A DNA stretch of 12,698 nucleotides from Phycisphaerales bacterium (GCA_003153915.1 PMBX01000069.1:7240-19937), one strand, 5' to 3'; shown: positions 1 to 7,470, counted from the first letter of the stretch. The notes: generated from the letters alone by a model not told the origin. Made by a program: numbers and translations.

Positions 1-1098
1 GCGCCTGTAGCGGCAGCGCCTACTCCCACTCCCGCCGCACCGCCCCCGCCGGAAGAGACCAAGACGGTGACGGTGACGGGCGTGGGCATGACCAAGGAGG
101 CCGCCCTCCGCGACGCCCAGCGCAAGGCCGTCGAACAAGGCGCCGGGACATACATCTACTCCCAGTCCCAGACCAAGGACTTCGCCCTGGTGCGGGACAC
201 GGTCCTGGCGCGCTCGGCGGGCTTCCTCCAGAGCTTCGAGAAGCTCTCCGAAAGCGAGGCCGAAGACGGTGTCATCCAGATCAAGATCAAGGCCGTCGTC
301 TCCATCAAGGGCATCGAGGACTCATGGGGCGTGGTAACCAACATGCTCCAGCAGATGGGACGTCCCAAGATTATGGTCTTCGTAACAGAGAAGATCGGCA
401 ACGAGGTCGTCGAGGATTCCACCGTGCAGACCCGCATTGAGAACCTGCTGCTGGAAAGCGGGTTCATCCTTGTGGATAAGAACCAACTCAAGGAGATCGA
501 CCGCAAGGATCTTGCCGCCGCGGTCGCCGAAGACAGCGCCGCGCGGGTCCAGGCCATCGCCAAGCGGTTCGGGGCGCAGCTATTCATCACCGGTTCGGCC
601 CACGCCGAGGCCGGCGAGCAGCGAGAGATCAACGGCGTGCCCTTCTTTACCTACGAGGCCGAGGCCAACATCAAGTGCTATCGCAGCGACACCGCGCAAC
701 TGCTGTCTTCCATCCCAGGCGCCGCCACCCGTGGCGTGCAGCGTGTGGCCCGCTCGGCCGCCAAACAGGCCCTGGATACCCAGGCTCAGCAGATCGCTCC
801 GCGCACCCAGTTTGACATCCTGCGGTTCTGGCAGGACGTCCTGAGCGGACGTGGCGAGATCCAGTTGCACGTCGAGGGCATCAGTTTCCTCCAGAACACC
901 AAGCTGAAGGGAACCCTCAAGGCTCTTAAGCAAATCCTGGAGATCAACGGGACGTTCGCCAACGGCACGGCGGAGTATTCCATCCAATCCGATGTCCGCG
1001 CCGAGCAACTCGCCGAGAAGATCGCCGAAGCCGTCGACGGCCTAGAGATCACCGACGTCTCAGCCAACGTCATCAAAGCAAAATACAAACAAGACTAG
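1..1098 (+). CDS. Secreted FlgT/CsgG-like protein, paralogue A (5' end outside window)
   Basis: The reading frame is open from base 1, so the N-terminus lies upstream; 365 residues are visible. The first ~20 form an Ala/Pro-rich linker, suggesting an upstream signal peptide, lipobox or other domain. A segment with the VTVTGxGxT...A...AQRKAVEQGAG pattern follows. It resembles the N-terminal module of FlgT/LPP20-type envelope proteins, in which an alpha-helix carries 'A.RkAv'. A middle alpha/beta region (KIMVFVTE ... GFILVDKNQL ... FGAQLFITGSA) looks like the CsgG/FlgT middle domain. The last ~80 residues form a small alpha/beta module (IQLHVEGISF ... ALKQILEI ... VSANVIKAKYK). All three parts align with the next gene, 69 bp downstream on the same strand. 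The cellular role is unknown. An internal GTG at 67 is a possible start, but it would leave no signal peptide, so I prefer a partial gene. The fold assignment rests on remembered motif patterns only. Confidence 0.8.
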   Translation, partial: APVAAAPTPTPAAPPPPEETKTVTVTGVGMTKEAALRDAQRKAVEQGAGTYIYSQSQTKDFALVRDTVLARSAGFLQSFEKLSESEAEDGVIQIKIKAVVSIKGIEDSWGVVTNMLQQMGRPKIMVFVTEKIGNEVVEDSTVQTRIENLLLESGFILVDKNQLKEIDRKDLAAAVAEDSAARVQAIAKRFGAQLFITGSAHAEAGEQREINGVPFFTYEAEANIKCYRSDTAQLLSSIPGAATRGVQRVARSAAKQALDTQAQQIAPRTQFDILRFWQDVLSGRGEIQLHVEGISFLQNTKLKGTLKALKQILEINGTFANGTAEYSIQSDVRAEQLAEKIAEAVDGLEITDVSANVIKAKYKQD

Positions 1099-1167
1099 CC
1101 GGCAACGAATTGTCTGCGACAAATCGCGATGCGCGCGTGAGGGTGCATCCACTTTGGAGATGAGGCC

Positions 1168-2370
1168 ATGAAATCAACCATGCTCCTGGGCGTTGTTCTG
1201 GCGGGAATCGCTCTGGCGTTTTATTCGTCCGACGCTCCTGCCCAGAACATCGAGGGCGACGCCGTGACCAAGTGGGTGACCGTCACGGCAGAGGCGCCGG
1301 GGACGGACCTTAACGCCAAGGACGAGGCCGTCGCCCGAGCTCTGCGCAAGGCTGTCGAGGAGGCCTGCGGGGTATTCATCAAGGCCCGCACCAAGACCGA
1401 GGATTACCAGGCCGTTTACGACAAGGTCTTCGCCGACACCGTCGGATACGTCCGCGAGCACAAGGTGATCAAGACCTGGACGGAAGGCGATATAACCCAC
1501 GCCACCGTCCGGGCGTGCGTATCCACGCAGAAGTTCGAGCGGGACTGGGCCGCCATCGCCCATACCATCGAAGGCGAAAACAACCCGCGAATGATCGTCG
1601 CCATCGCCGAGGCGGTCCACTGGGCGGCCACCAGTCCTGCCTATGAGGTCGAGAGGAACGGGACCGTCCAGGGCAAGATCGAGGACTTCTTCCTCCAGAA
1701 GGGCATCGTGCTGGTGGACAAGGAAACCGCCTCAGAAGTAGCCAAGCGGGACATCCTGCTGGCGGCGATCAAGGACGACGCCGACTCCGTCGCCGCCCTG
1801 GGCGCCCAGTTCAAGGCCGAGGTCGTCGTTATGGGCCGTGCGTCCGCCAAGTACGGCAAGAAGCTCGACGTAGCCGGCCAGGAAATGTACCAGTATACCG
1901 CCACACTTAACGTGCGCGTGGTGCAGACAGATTCCGCCCGCATCCTGGCCGTCAAGAGCTTCGGTCCGATCACCGCCACCGTCCTCCAGCAGGCCGGCGG
2001 GGAAGAAAAAGTCTTGGCCAAGCTCGCCGAGGAATCGGCCCCCAAGCTCCTGGCGGCCATAGTCCAGGCATGGGCCAAGCGAGCTAACGTCAACCGCACT
2101 GTCCAGATTGCGATTTCCGGCATGGACCACAAGGCATGGAAGGTTTTCCGTGACGAGGCGGTCAAGATTCCCGGTGTTGTGGCCCTTCGCCTGCGGGACA
2201 TCACCGAGAACATCGCCACCATCGACGTGGAATATCGCTTCACCAACGAGGACCTGGCCGACAAGGTTTCGGCGATGAGCGGTCTGAAGCTGGAGGTCAG
2301 CGAGATCACCGCCAATCGCATCAAACTCAAGCTCGTCGAGGGCCAAACCGGCTCGGAATCCAGCCAATAA
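1168..2370 (+). CDS. Secreted FlgT/CsgG-like protein, paralogue B
   Basis: A 400-residue protein. The ATG has a GGAG/GAGG-type ribosome binding site at about 1156-1165. Residues 1-25 form a Sec signal peptide: a Lys near the start, a hydrophobic core (MLLGVVLAGIALAF), then an Ala-Pro-Ala cleavage motif before QNIEG. The mature protein repeats the plan of the preceding gene. An N-terminal VTVTAEAPGT...ALRKAVEEACG module lies at about 35-130. A CsgG/FlgT-like alpha/beta middle (RMIVAIAEA ... KGIVLVDKE ... FKAEVVVMGRAS) spans about 140-285. A C-terminal module (VQIAISGMDHKAWKVFRDEAVKIPGV ... VSEITANRIKLKL) spans about 310-390. It has a longer insert than paralogue A near 'VHWAATSPAYEVERNG'. The 69-bp gap and shared architecture point to tandem duplication and probable co-transcription. 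The gap contains a small hairpin (TTGTC-tgc-GACAA, 1110-1122) with no T-tract. An export or envelope-assembly role is possible by analogy with CsgG and FlgT, but I cannot show it. Confidence 0.88.
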   Translation: MKSTMLLGVVLAGIALAFYSSDAPAQNIEGDAVTKWVTVTAEAPGTDLNAKDEAVARALRKAVEEACGVFIKARTKTEDYQAVYDKVFADTVGYVREHKVIKTWTEGDITHATVRACVSTQKFERDWAAIAHTIEGENNPRMIVAIAEAVHWAATSPAYEVERNGTVQGKIEDFFLQKGIVLVDKETASEVAKRDILLAAIKDDADSVAALGAQFKAEVVVMGRASAKYGKKLDVAGQEMYQYTATLNVRVVQTDSARILAVKSFGPITATVLQQAGGEEKVLAKLAEESAPKLLAAIVQAWAKRANVNRTVQIAISGMDHKAWKVFRDEAVKIPGVVALRLRDITENIATIDVEYRFTNEDLADKVSAMSGLKLEVSEITANRIKLKLVEGQTGSESSQ

Positions 2371-2400
2371 AACGCCTGCCGGCTGTTTTCAGGAGCAGGC
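2366..2400 (-). terminator. Possible intrinsic terminator of the MFS gene
   Basis: On the minus strand GCCTGC (2400-2395) can pair with GCAGGC (2379-2374) across a 15-nt loop, followed directly by GTTTTATT (2373-2366). The transporter stop codon lies in the loop. The stem is only 6 bp and the loop is long, so this is a weak candidate. The plus strand lacks a T-tract after the hairpin, so it would not serve the paralogue genes. Confidence 0.4.
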
Positions 2401-3690
2401 TGGTCTGGGCCGGATCAAGCGGCATAAAAACGCGCTGAGAAGCATCATCGTCACGCTTACAACGAATAACGGCATGTAGGGGTCCATGTTCAAGCCCAGG
2501 AAACGCCCCCGGATGGCCGTGGTATGGACCAGCGCCCACCCGGCTGCCAAGGGACCAATGCCTCCGATGAGACCACAGAAGGCATAATTAACGGCAGAAT
2601 AACCCATCCTCCCCTCCACCGGTATGATCTCGCTGAAAAGCAGCCTCGTGCTGCCGATGCCGACACAGGCTCCCGCCATGCCCAACCACACCGACGCCAG
2701 ACAAGCCACGACGACACTCCAGTAGCCATGGCGAGGCATGATTATCCATGCCACCGGAAGGATCGCCGCGCACAGAGCACCCACCAGCAGCACGGGCTTT
2801 CCGCCGTGGCGATCAGTCAGGCGGCCCAGGACAAGCCCGCCGACAATCCCCCCCACCAGCGACGCGCTTTCCAATCGCACGACAAGTGCGGAACTTAGCC
2901 CCACCTGCTCTCTCATGAACAAGGGCACGAACGAAAACGCCGCCGCTCCAAGCGTGTATGCACTGACAACGGCAAGGTAGAGTAAAAAATTTCGGTCCCC
3001 CAAGGCTGAGACAATCTCGCGACGGTAACTTCCCCAGTTCATCGATTCCCCGGCCGGTGATCCGCCGGGAACGGGACTGATGACCAACACCGAGACCAGA
3101 CCCGCGGCGGATCCCAAAAGAATAAGTATCTGATACCCCGTGATACCCTGGGCATGATCGATCACATAGCCGGCCAGCCAGAGCGACACCGCGCCTGTCG
3201 CGGTGACAAGAATCTGCTGGACGGACAGGAATCGGCCTCGAACCGCGTCGGGGCAAAACTCCTGGAACCATGGGTAGTAACCCGTTTCTCCGATGGCTCG
3301 CATCACCGTAAACACGACCATAACCACGCTGACGAACGTGGCTACCGCGGGGACGCCTCCCAAGGAGGCTACCCACGGACTAGCCGCCAACAAAGCTATC
3401 ACGAAGTTGCGCGCACCAAAGCAGAGGGTGAAGGTCCGCTTGGCGCCGAAACGGCCAACCACGACTCCCATCGGTATCGCCAGCAATCCGCAAAAGGGAA
3501 ACAACGAAAGAATGAAGCCGATCCGCGACTTGGGCAGTCCCAGGCGGTCCATGAACAGGACGAACACCGAACCGGACATGATAAAGGCGCTCATCACCGA
3601 GTTGCACATGCTGTAGGCGATGGCCCAGGGAAGACGGCGGACCTTCTGGGGAATCAGTTGGGGCGCGAAGGAAACGTCGGAGTTCGTCAT
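2389..3690 (-). CDS. Major facilitator superfamily transporter
   Basis: A 433-residue polytopic inner-membrane protein, of normal length for a 12-helix MFS carrier. Hydrophobic helices run through the whole sequence, with a more polar central loop (PVPGGSPAGESMNWGSYRREI, about 207-226) between the two six-helix halves. The loop between helices 2 and 3 carries GVVVGRFGAKR (about 75-85). Its counterpart between helices 8 and 9 is GRLTDRHGGKP (about 289-299), a good match to the MFS motif A pattern G-x-L-x-D-R-x-G-x-K. The substrate cannot be read from sequence. I chose the ATG at 3690; an in-frame TTG at 3702 preceded by AGAAG would add four residues, and neither start has a strong Shine-Dalgarno. 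The stop at 2389 lies 18 bp from the end of the convergent paralogue B. The repeat-protein gene upstream on the same strand is 222 bp away, so co-transcription is uncertain. Confidence 0.9.
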   Translation of the reverse strand: MTNSDVSFAPQLIPQKVRRLPWAIAYSMCNSVMSAFIMSGSVFVLFMDRLGLPKSRIGFILSLFPFCGLLAIPMGVVVGRFGAKRTFTLCFGARNFVIALLAASPWVASLGGVPAVATFVSVVMVVFTVMRAIGETGYYPWFQEFCPDAVRGRFLSVQQILVTATGAVSLWLAGYVIDHAQGITGYQILILLGSAAGLVSVLVISPVPGGSPAGESMNWGSYRREIVSALGDRNFLLYLAVVSAYTLGAAAFSFVPLFMREQVGLSSALVVRLESASLVGGIVGGLVLGRLTDRHGGKPVLLVGALCAAILPVAWIIMPRHGYWSVVVACLASVWLGMAGACVGIGSTRLLFSEIIPVEGRMGYSAVNYAFCGLIGGIGPLAAGWALVHTTAIRGRFLGLNMDPYMPLFVVSVTMMLLSAFLCRLIRPRPACS

Positions 3691-3912
3691 CGGAGAAACC
3701 AAGTATCTTCTATATCTTCATGAATCAGGCAACTGATAACGTACACCGCCGATTATTCGTCGAACCGGCGGGGTTGGTTACACACACTGCGTATACCGGT
3801 CTGTACGAGGTTAGAACCAGTTTTGACGGCTAGATGATACATTGATGCGCCTGTTAGTATAAACAGCCAATCTCCCCGCCAAACGGGGTACTCTGGTATC
3901 GGTTTTGTCGGA
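3691..3912. other. AT-richer intergenic gap with several short dyads
   Basis: No gene is supported in these 222 bp, although they are visibly richer in A and T than the flanking genes. Short dyads are present: CCGCCG/CGGCGG (3746-3751 and 3766-3771), GGTT-ag-AACC (3809-3818), CTGTT/AACAG (3851-3855 and 3862-3866) and CCCCG/CGGGG (3874-3878 and 3884-3888). The last lies about 25 bp downstream of the repeat-protein stop. It could act as a terminator stem on the minus strand, but the following sequence (AGATTGGCTGTTTAT) is not a clean T-tract. On the minus strand just before the MFS start, GAAGATA occurs twice, two bases apart. I could not identify a convincing promoter for the MFS gene, though it should lie here. 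Confidence 0.4.
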
Positions 3913-5991
3913 TCAATCCGGCGTTTCGGGAACCGGTCCGGAGGTTGCCCCCGGCGGCTGGGGTACTCCGTTGGCGATGTCCTGCCTGACGACAATCCTT
4001 AATGCTCCCGCTCCAATCTCGAAAACCCCGCTGCCACGAACGGGGCGTGGCTTGACCGCCTCGACGAGAAGTTGTACGCGCCCCTTACAAACGCCATCGA
4101 GACGAAATCGTCCTTGTGAATCGCTCGTTGCGTGCCGAAGGGGTTGGCCAGGCCCCTGGCTGGAAATCGTCACCTCAGCCAGCGGTTGGCCCTGTTCGTC
4201 CACCACTACACCGCTGACCGATGTATCTGCCGGCGGAAGAACCAGGTCCGAAGCCTCCAGGCGATCCTGTCCTACCCCAATCTTGATATCCCTTTGGGCG
4301 GCCCCAAAACCTGGCACGGTAGAAACCTGCACTCTGTAAGTTCGTCCGTGCGGAAGGCCGGCAGCCTCAAATCGACCGTCTTTGTTGCTTTCGACGACCT
4401 CGATCGATATGGGTTCGCCTCCCTCTAGTAACAGGCTGATAACTACCTGGGCCTGGGGGATTGCCCTGCCGTTGGGTTCCACGATCCTCCCGTTGACCGT
4501 CGCCGCCGGGGCAAGGTGGACCTCCGTAGTCACAGCGTTGGCGTCCAACTCCACCATCGCGGCCAGGTGCCGCTGGACCTGCCGGACCAACAGGAGTAAT
4601 CTCCCCCGGCGTCCCGCCCGCCATGGTTCGATGTGAATCGGCAGATCGAACAGACCCTTCAAATCGCTACGAACCACTCTCTCGGCGCCTGGACAGAAAC
4701 GCAAGTCGGCGTTGACGACCGGCTTGTTGTCGGGGTCCAGCACAATGCCCTTGAGCATCGGCGGCTTGCCCAACGAAACCGTCAGTCGGGCGACTCCTCC
4801 GGCGGCTACCGCGATCTCCTGGTTGAATGTCCCGACACGTTCCTGCCCCCGCCGGAGGCTGTCTCCGACATACCGGCCCGGTGGGGCGACAATTTTCGCC
4901 ACGCCAAGTTTGTTGGTGACGCCGAAGACAAACCTGTGGCCGTCCTGTTCGGTCATCCATACCGAGACATCTTCGACCGGTTCACTGGTCACCGCGTCAG
5001 TGACCAAGACCTCGATGACGCCCGCCTTGGATAGCTCGAAAACAATCCCTGTCTTGGCCTCTCCCTCGCCCAGGGAGACAAAGACCGGCTCGGTGACCCA
5101 GGCAGAGCCACCGGCGGCTGGAACCAGGTCAATCTGGTAATTACCGGGGCGCAGGGCGGAGAAGCGAAACCGTCCGTCGGCTCCGGAGATCACCGGGGAG
5201 CTTTCCATGTAGCCGGCAGCTCGCTCGCCACGGAGGAACACGCCGATACCCGAGAGACGTTGGCCTTGTTCCTTATCCACCACTGTCCCTTCGATAACCG
5301 CCTCAGGTGGCAGTGTGATCCTGATGCCATCGGCTCCTGGAATGAACTGGCCCACACCATCCTGGCCACGATCGGGCAGCGTGAAGACTTTCGCCCGATT
5401 TGGCGCCCATGCCAGCAATTCTGCCGTACAATCGGGAGGGAGGTTATCGAAGGAAAACCGCCCGGTGGAATCGGTTTTGGCGACGAGCCAGTCCACCGAG
5501 GGCAATCCGTAAGTTACGCGAGGCTGGTCTTGTCCGTTTATTGGCTTGGCCGCCAAGAACGCCCCAACTTCGGCGCCAGGCACGGCTGTGCCGGCCTCGT
5601 CTACCACCATACCGTTCAGCGAGGCTGGTTTGCCTAAAGTCAACTTCACGCGGGTATCTCCCATATCGAAACCCCAATTGGCCCAGTCGATAGCAAGGCC
5701 GGGTTGATAGGCCAGGATCATGCCCATCGAACCGGGTTGTCCCGGCTCGACGGGAGCATGGGAGATCGTAAACATACCATCCGGTCCGCTGGTGTTCTCG
5801 GCCGCCAGTTCCGCCTTGAAGCCCTCCATGCCTACCTTTACGTCGTAGAGGCGCACAGCCACGTCGGCCAACGGTTTGCCCTTGGCGTCCACAACCGTCC
5901 CTCGGCAGGTCGCCTGGCCGATGACGGCGGCGGGATATGAGGCCAGTAACACGGCCAGACATAACATAGTCCTGAAAACCTGGCTCATCAT
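3913..5991 (-). CDS. Secreted protein of seven carboxypeptidase-regulatory-like repeats
   Basis: A 692-residue exported protein. Residues 1-25 are a Sec signal peptide with a core of FRTMLCLAVLLASYPAAVIG. The rest consists of about seven beta-sandwich repeats of the carboxypeptidase regulatory-like (CarboxypepD_reg/transthyretin-like) type. Each opens with a V-x-G-x-V-V-D...G-x-P-x...A-x-V pattern, at about residues 28, 125, 233, 325, 413, 499 and 592, a spacing of 86-108 residues. Many repeats also contain an 'S/D-x-x-G-R-F-x-x-x-x-L' strand. Repeat 4 (VIEVLVTDAVTSEPVEDVSV) is the most degenerate. No catalytic domain is visible, so a structural, adhesive or carbohydrate-contact role at the cell surface is likely but unproven. 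The start is set by AGGGAG followed by CCTG and two adjacent ATGs (5991 and 5988); the second has the better 7-nt spacing. An upstream extension to 6342 would run antisense into aroA, so I rejected it. Confidence 0.86.
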   Translation of the reverse strand: MMSQVFRTMLCLAVLLASYPAAVIGQATCRGTVVDAKGKPLADVAVRLYDVKVGMEGFKAELAAENTSGPDGMFTISHAPVEPGQPGSMGMILAYQPGLAIDWANWGFDMGDTRVKLTLGKPASLNGMVVDEAGTAVPGAEVGAFLAAKPINGQDQPRVTYGLPSVDWLVAKTDSTGRFSFDNLPPDCTAELLAWAPNRAKVFTLPDRGQDGVGQFIPGADGIRITLPPEAVIEGTVVDKEQGQRLSGIGVFLRGERAAGYMESSPVISGADGRFRFSALRPGNYQIDLVPAAGGSAWVTEPVFVSLGEGEAKTGIVFELSKAGVIEVLVTDAVTSEPVEDVSVWMTEQDGHRFVFGVTNKLGVAKIVAPPGRYVGDSLRRGQERVGTFNQEIAVAAGGVARLTVSLGKPPMLKGIVLDPDNKPVVNADLRFCPGAERVVRSDLKGLFDLPIHIEPWRAGRRGRLLLLVRQVQRHLAAMVELDANAVTTEVHLAPAATVNGRIVEPNGRAIPQAQVVISLLLEGGEPISIEVVESNKDGRFEAAGLPHGRTYRVQVSTVPGFGAAQRDIKIGVGQDRLEASDLVLPPADTSVSGVVVDEQGQPLAEVTISSQGPGQPLRHATSDSQGRFRLDGVCKGRVQLLVEAVKPRPVRGSGVFEIGAGALRIVVRQDIANGVPQPPGATSGPVPETPD

Positions 5992-6086
5992 CAGGCTCCC
6001 TAGAAGACGTGAACCGCCCCAAGGCGGTGCTGCCCTGTCAACAAAACCCAGCCGGTTCCACTCAACCGGCGTGTCGCGACAGGGAG
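5992..6086 (-). promoter_or_regulatory. Structured 5' leader of the repeat-protein gene (riboswitch-like layout)
   Basis: Read on the minus strand, an outer stem CCCTGTC (6084-6078) pairs perfectly with GACAGGG (6039-6033). Nested inside is a perfect 7-bp hairpin, GCCGGTT-gagtgg-AACCGGC (6070-6051). A third perfect hairpin, ACCGCC-ttgg-GGCGGT (6028-6013), follows, and then the Shine-Dalgarno AGGGAG (6001-5996). CTCCCT at 6086-6081 overlaps the outer stem and is the exact complement of that Shine-Dalgarno. Two mutually exclusive pairings are therefore possible, one leaving the ribosome site free and one hiding it. The pairings are seen in the sequence; the regulatory role is inference. No known riboswitch class is recognised. 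Confidence 0.4.
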
Positions 6087-6091
6087 TGACC

Positions 6092-6119
6092 ATTTTGCGC
6101 CGCCAGCTTGCCATGTCAA
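6092..6119 (-). promoter_or_regulatory. Candidate promoter for the repeat-protein gene
   Basis: On the minus strand a consensus -35 box TTGACA (6119-6114) is followed after 16 bp by CAAAAT (6097-6092), a 4/6 match to the -10 consensus. The start of transcription would fall near 6087-6084, at the head of the structured leader. A sigma-54-like -24 element, TGGCAAG (6113-6107), with GC at the -12 spacing (6100-6099), overlaps it and would predict nearly the same start. Its -12 part is poor, so sigma-70-type recognition is favoured. Confidence 0.4.
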
Positions 6120-6136
6120 TCCTCTTTTGCCTTCTC

Positions 6137-6165
6137 TTGCGTGCCACCGGTGGGCAACGTAGGAT
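6137..6165 (+). promoter_or_regulatory. Candidate aroA promoter with palindrome in the spacer
   Basis: TTGCGT (6137-6142) and TAGGAT (6160-6165) are separated by 17 bp and would start transcription about 18 nt before the aroA ATG. The hexamers are only 3/6 and 4/6 matches. The spacer contains the perfect 10-bp palindrome CCACCGGTGG (6144-6153), a possible operator. This -35 box lies 17 bp from that of the divergent promoter, so one regulator could affect both genes. Confidence 0.3.
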
Positions 6166-6189
6166 CGTACCCATGCCGAGAGTGGAACC

Positions 6190-7470
6190 ATGAACTTGCT
6201 GGTAGGACCATCGCCGAATCTCCGGGGAACCGTCAAGGCACCTCCCAACAAGTCGCATTCCTTCCGCGCACTGATCATGGCCGCCCTGGCCGAGGGGGCC
6301 AGCAAAATCACCGATCCGATGGTATCCAATGACTGGATGCACGGCCTAGAGGCAATGGAGATGTTCGGGGCCAGGATCGAACCTCGGGCAGGCAACGTCT
6401 GGGACATCCAAGGGACCGGCGGGGCGCTGCGGACTCCCGAAGACATTCTCAACTGCGGAAACAGCGGGATCATCCTGCGATTCTTCACGGCCCTAGCCGC
6501 CTGCTGCGAAGGCTATACCGTGCTTACGGGGGATGAATCGCTACGACACATCCGACCTTGCCAACCGCTGGTCGATGCCCTCAACCACCTGGGCGCTTGG
6601 GCCGTCTCCACCAAAGGCGACGGGCACGCCCCCTTGGTCGTCCGCGGGAAACTCACCGGCGGGCGAGCGGAGATCGACGGTATGGACAGCCAGCCGGTCT
6701 CGGCGCTGTTGATCGCCTCCAGCCTGGCCTCCTCGCCGACGGAATTGACTGTACACCGGCCTGGCGAGAAGCCCTGGGTGGGCATGACACTGCACTGGCT
6801 GAACCGCTGTGGCGTGGAGGTCAGCAACCAGGAATACCAGGTCTATCGCGTCCGAGGTGGCAGCGGCTGGAAGGGATTCGATTGCCGCATCCCACTGGAC
6901 TGGTCGGCGGCGATGTATCCCATCGTCGCCGCCGTGGTCACACCGGACAGTGAAATCCACCTTCCAGGCCTGGACCCCGCCGATGTCCAGGGCGACAAGG
7001 CCGTGCTGAATGTCCTGCGGCGGATGGGAGCGGACATCGAGACCGTCGATGGGACTATCCGCGCCCGTTCCAGCAGACTGACGGGCATGGAGATTGACTG
7101 CAACGATTTCATCGACCAGTTCATGCTGCTGGCCGTCGTCGGGGCCTGCGCCGAAGGCCGGACCGTCCTGACCAACGCGGAAATCTGCCGAAACAAGGAA
7201 TGCGACCGTATCCGCCAGACCTGCCAGGCGCTCCGCGCCATGGGCGCCGAAGTGGAGGAACGAGACGACGGGCTGGTCATCCAAAAGAGCCTCTTGCGGG
7301 GCGCCAGACTTTCCAGCGCCGCCGACCACCGGATGGTCATGACCCTGGCCGTGGCGGCGATGGCCGCGAGGAATCCGACCTTGATAACAGACATTGATTG
7401 CATTAAGAAGACTTTCCCGAATTTCGTGGAGCAGATGCAAGCCGTCGGATGCGACATGCAGACGCAGTGA
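6190..7470 (+). CDS. aroA: 3-phosphoshikimate 1-carboxyvinyltransferase (EPSP synthase)
   Basis: A cytoplasmic enzyme of the shikimate pathway that transfers enolpyruvyl from PEP to shikimate 3-phosphate. The 426-residue length is normal for the family. Visible motifs are the substrate-binding PPNKSHSFRAL (19-28; Lys21, Ser22, Arg26), GNSGIILRF (90-98), the central DSQPVSALL (166-174), CNDFID (304-309) supplying the acidic residue equivalent to E. coli Asp313, NKECDR (335-340; Lys336, Glu337, Arg340), DHRM (379-382) and KTFP (407-410). Thr97 and Pro101 of the E. coli enzyme correspond here to Ile94 and Phe98. The loop resembles chlamydial AroA from memory, which supports a PVC-lineage origin. 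The start is preceded by a weak purine-rich AGTGGA. aroC follows 28 bp downstream, so the last two steps to chorismate are co-encoded. Confidence 0.96.
   Translation: MNLLVGPSPNLRGTVKAPPNKSHSFRALIMAALAEGASKITDPMVSNDWMHGLEAMEMFGARIEPRAGNVWDIQGTGGALRTPEDILNCGNSGIILRFFTALAACCEGYTVLTGDESLRHIRPCQPLVDALNHLGAWAVSTKGDGHAPLVVRGKLTGGRAEIDGMDSQPVSALLIASSLASSPTELTVHRPGEKPWVGMTLHWLNRCGVEVSNQEYQVYRVRGGSGWKGFDCRIPLDWSAAMYPIVAAVVTPDSEIHLPGLDPADVQGDKAVLNVLRRMGADIETVDGTIRARSSRLTGMEIDCNDFIDQFMLLAVVGACAEGRTVLTNAEICRNKECDRIRQTCQALRAMGAEVEERDDGLVIQKSLLRGARLSSAADHRMVMTLAVAAMAARNPTLITDIDCIKKTFPNFVEQMQAVGCDMQTQ

Noticed and set aside
1110..1122. TTGTC-tgc-GACAA hairpin between the two paralogues as a terminator
   Set aside because: It has a 5-bp stem and no T-tract; the genes look co-transcribed.
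3154..3723. 189-codon plus-strand open frame opposite the MFS gene
   Set aside because: It is polar, low in structure and antisense to clear transmembrane coding sequence.
5992..6342. 117-codon upstream extension of the repeat-protein frame, overlapping aroA
   Set aside because: A signal peptide begins at 5991 with a good Shine-Dalgarno, and the extension would run antisense through the start of aroA with no recognisable domain.
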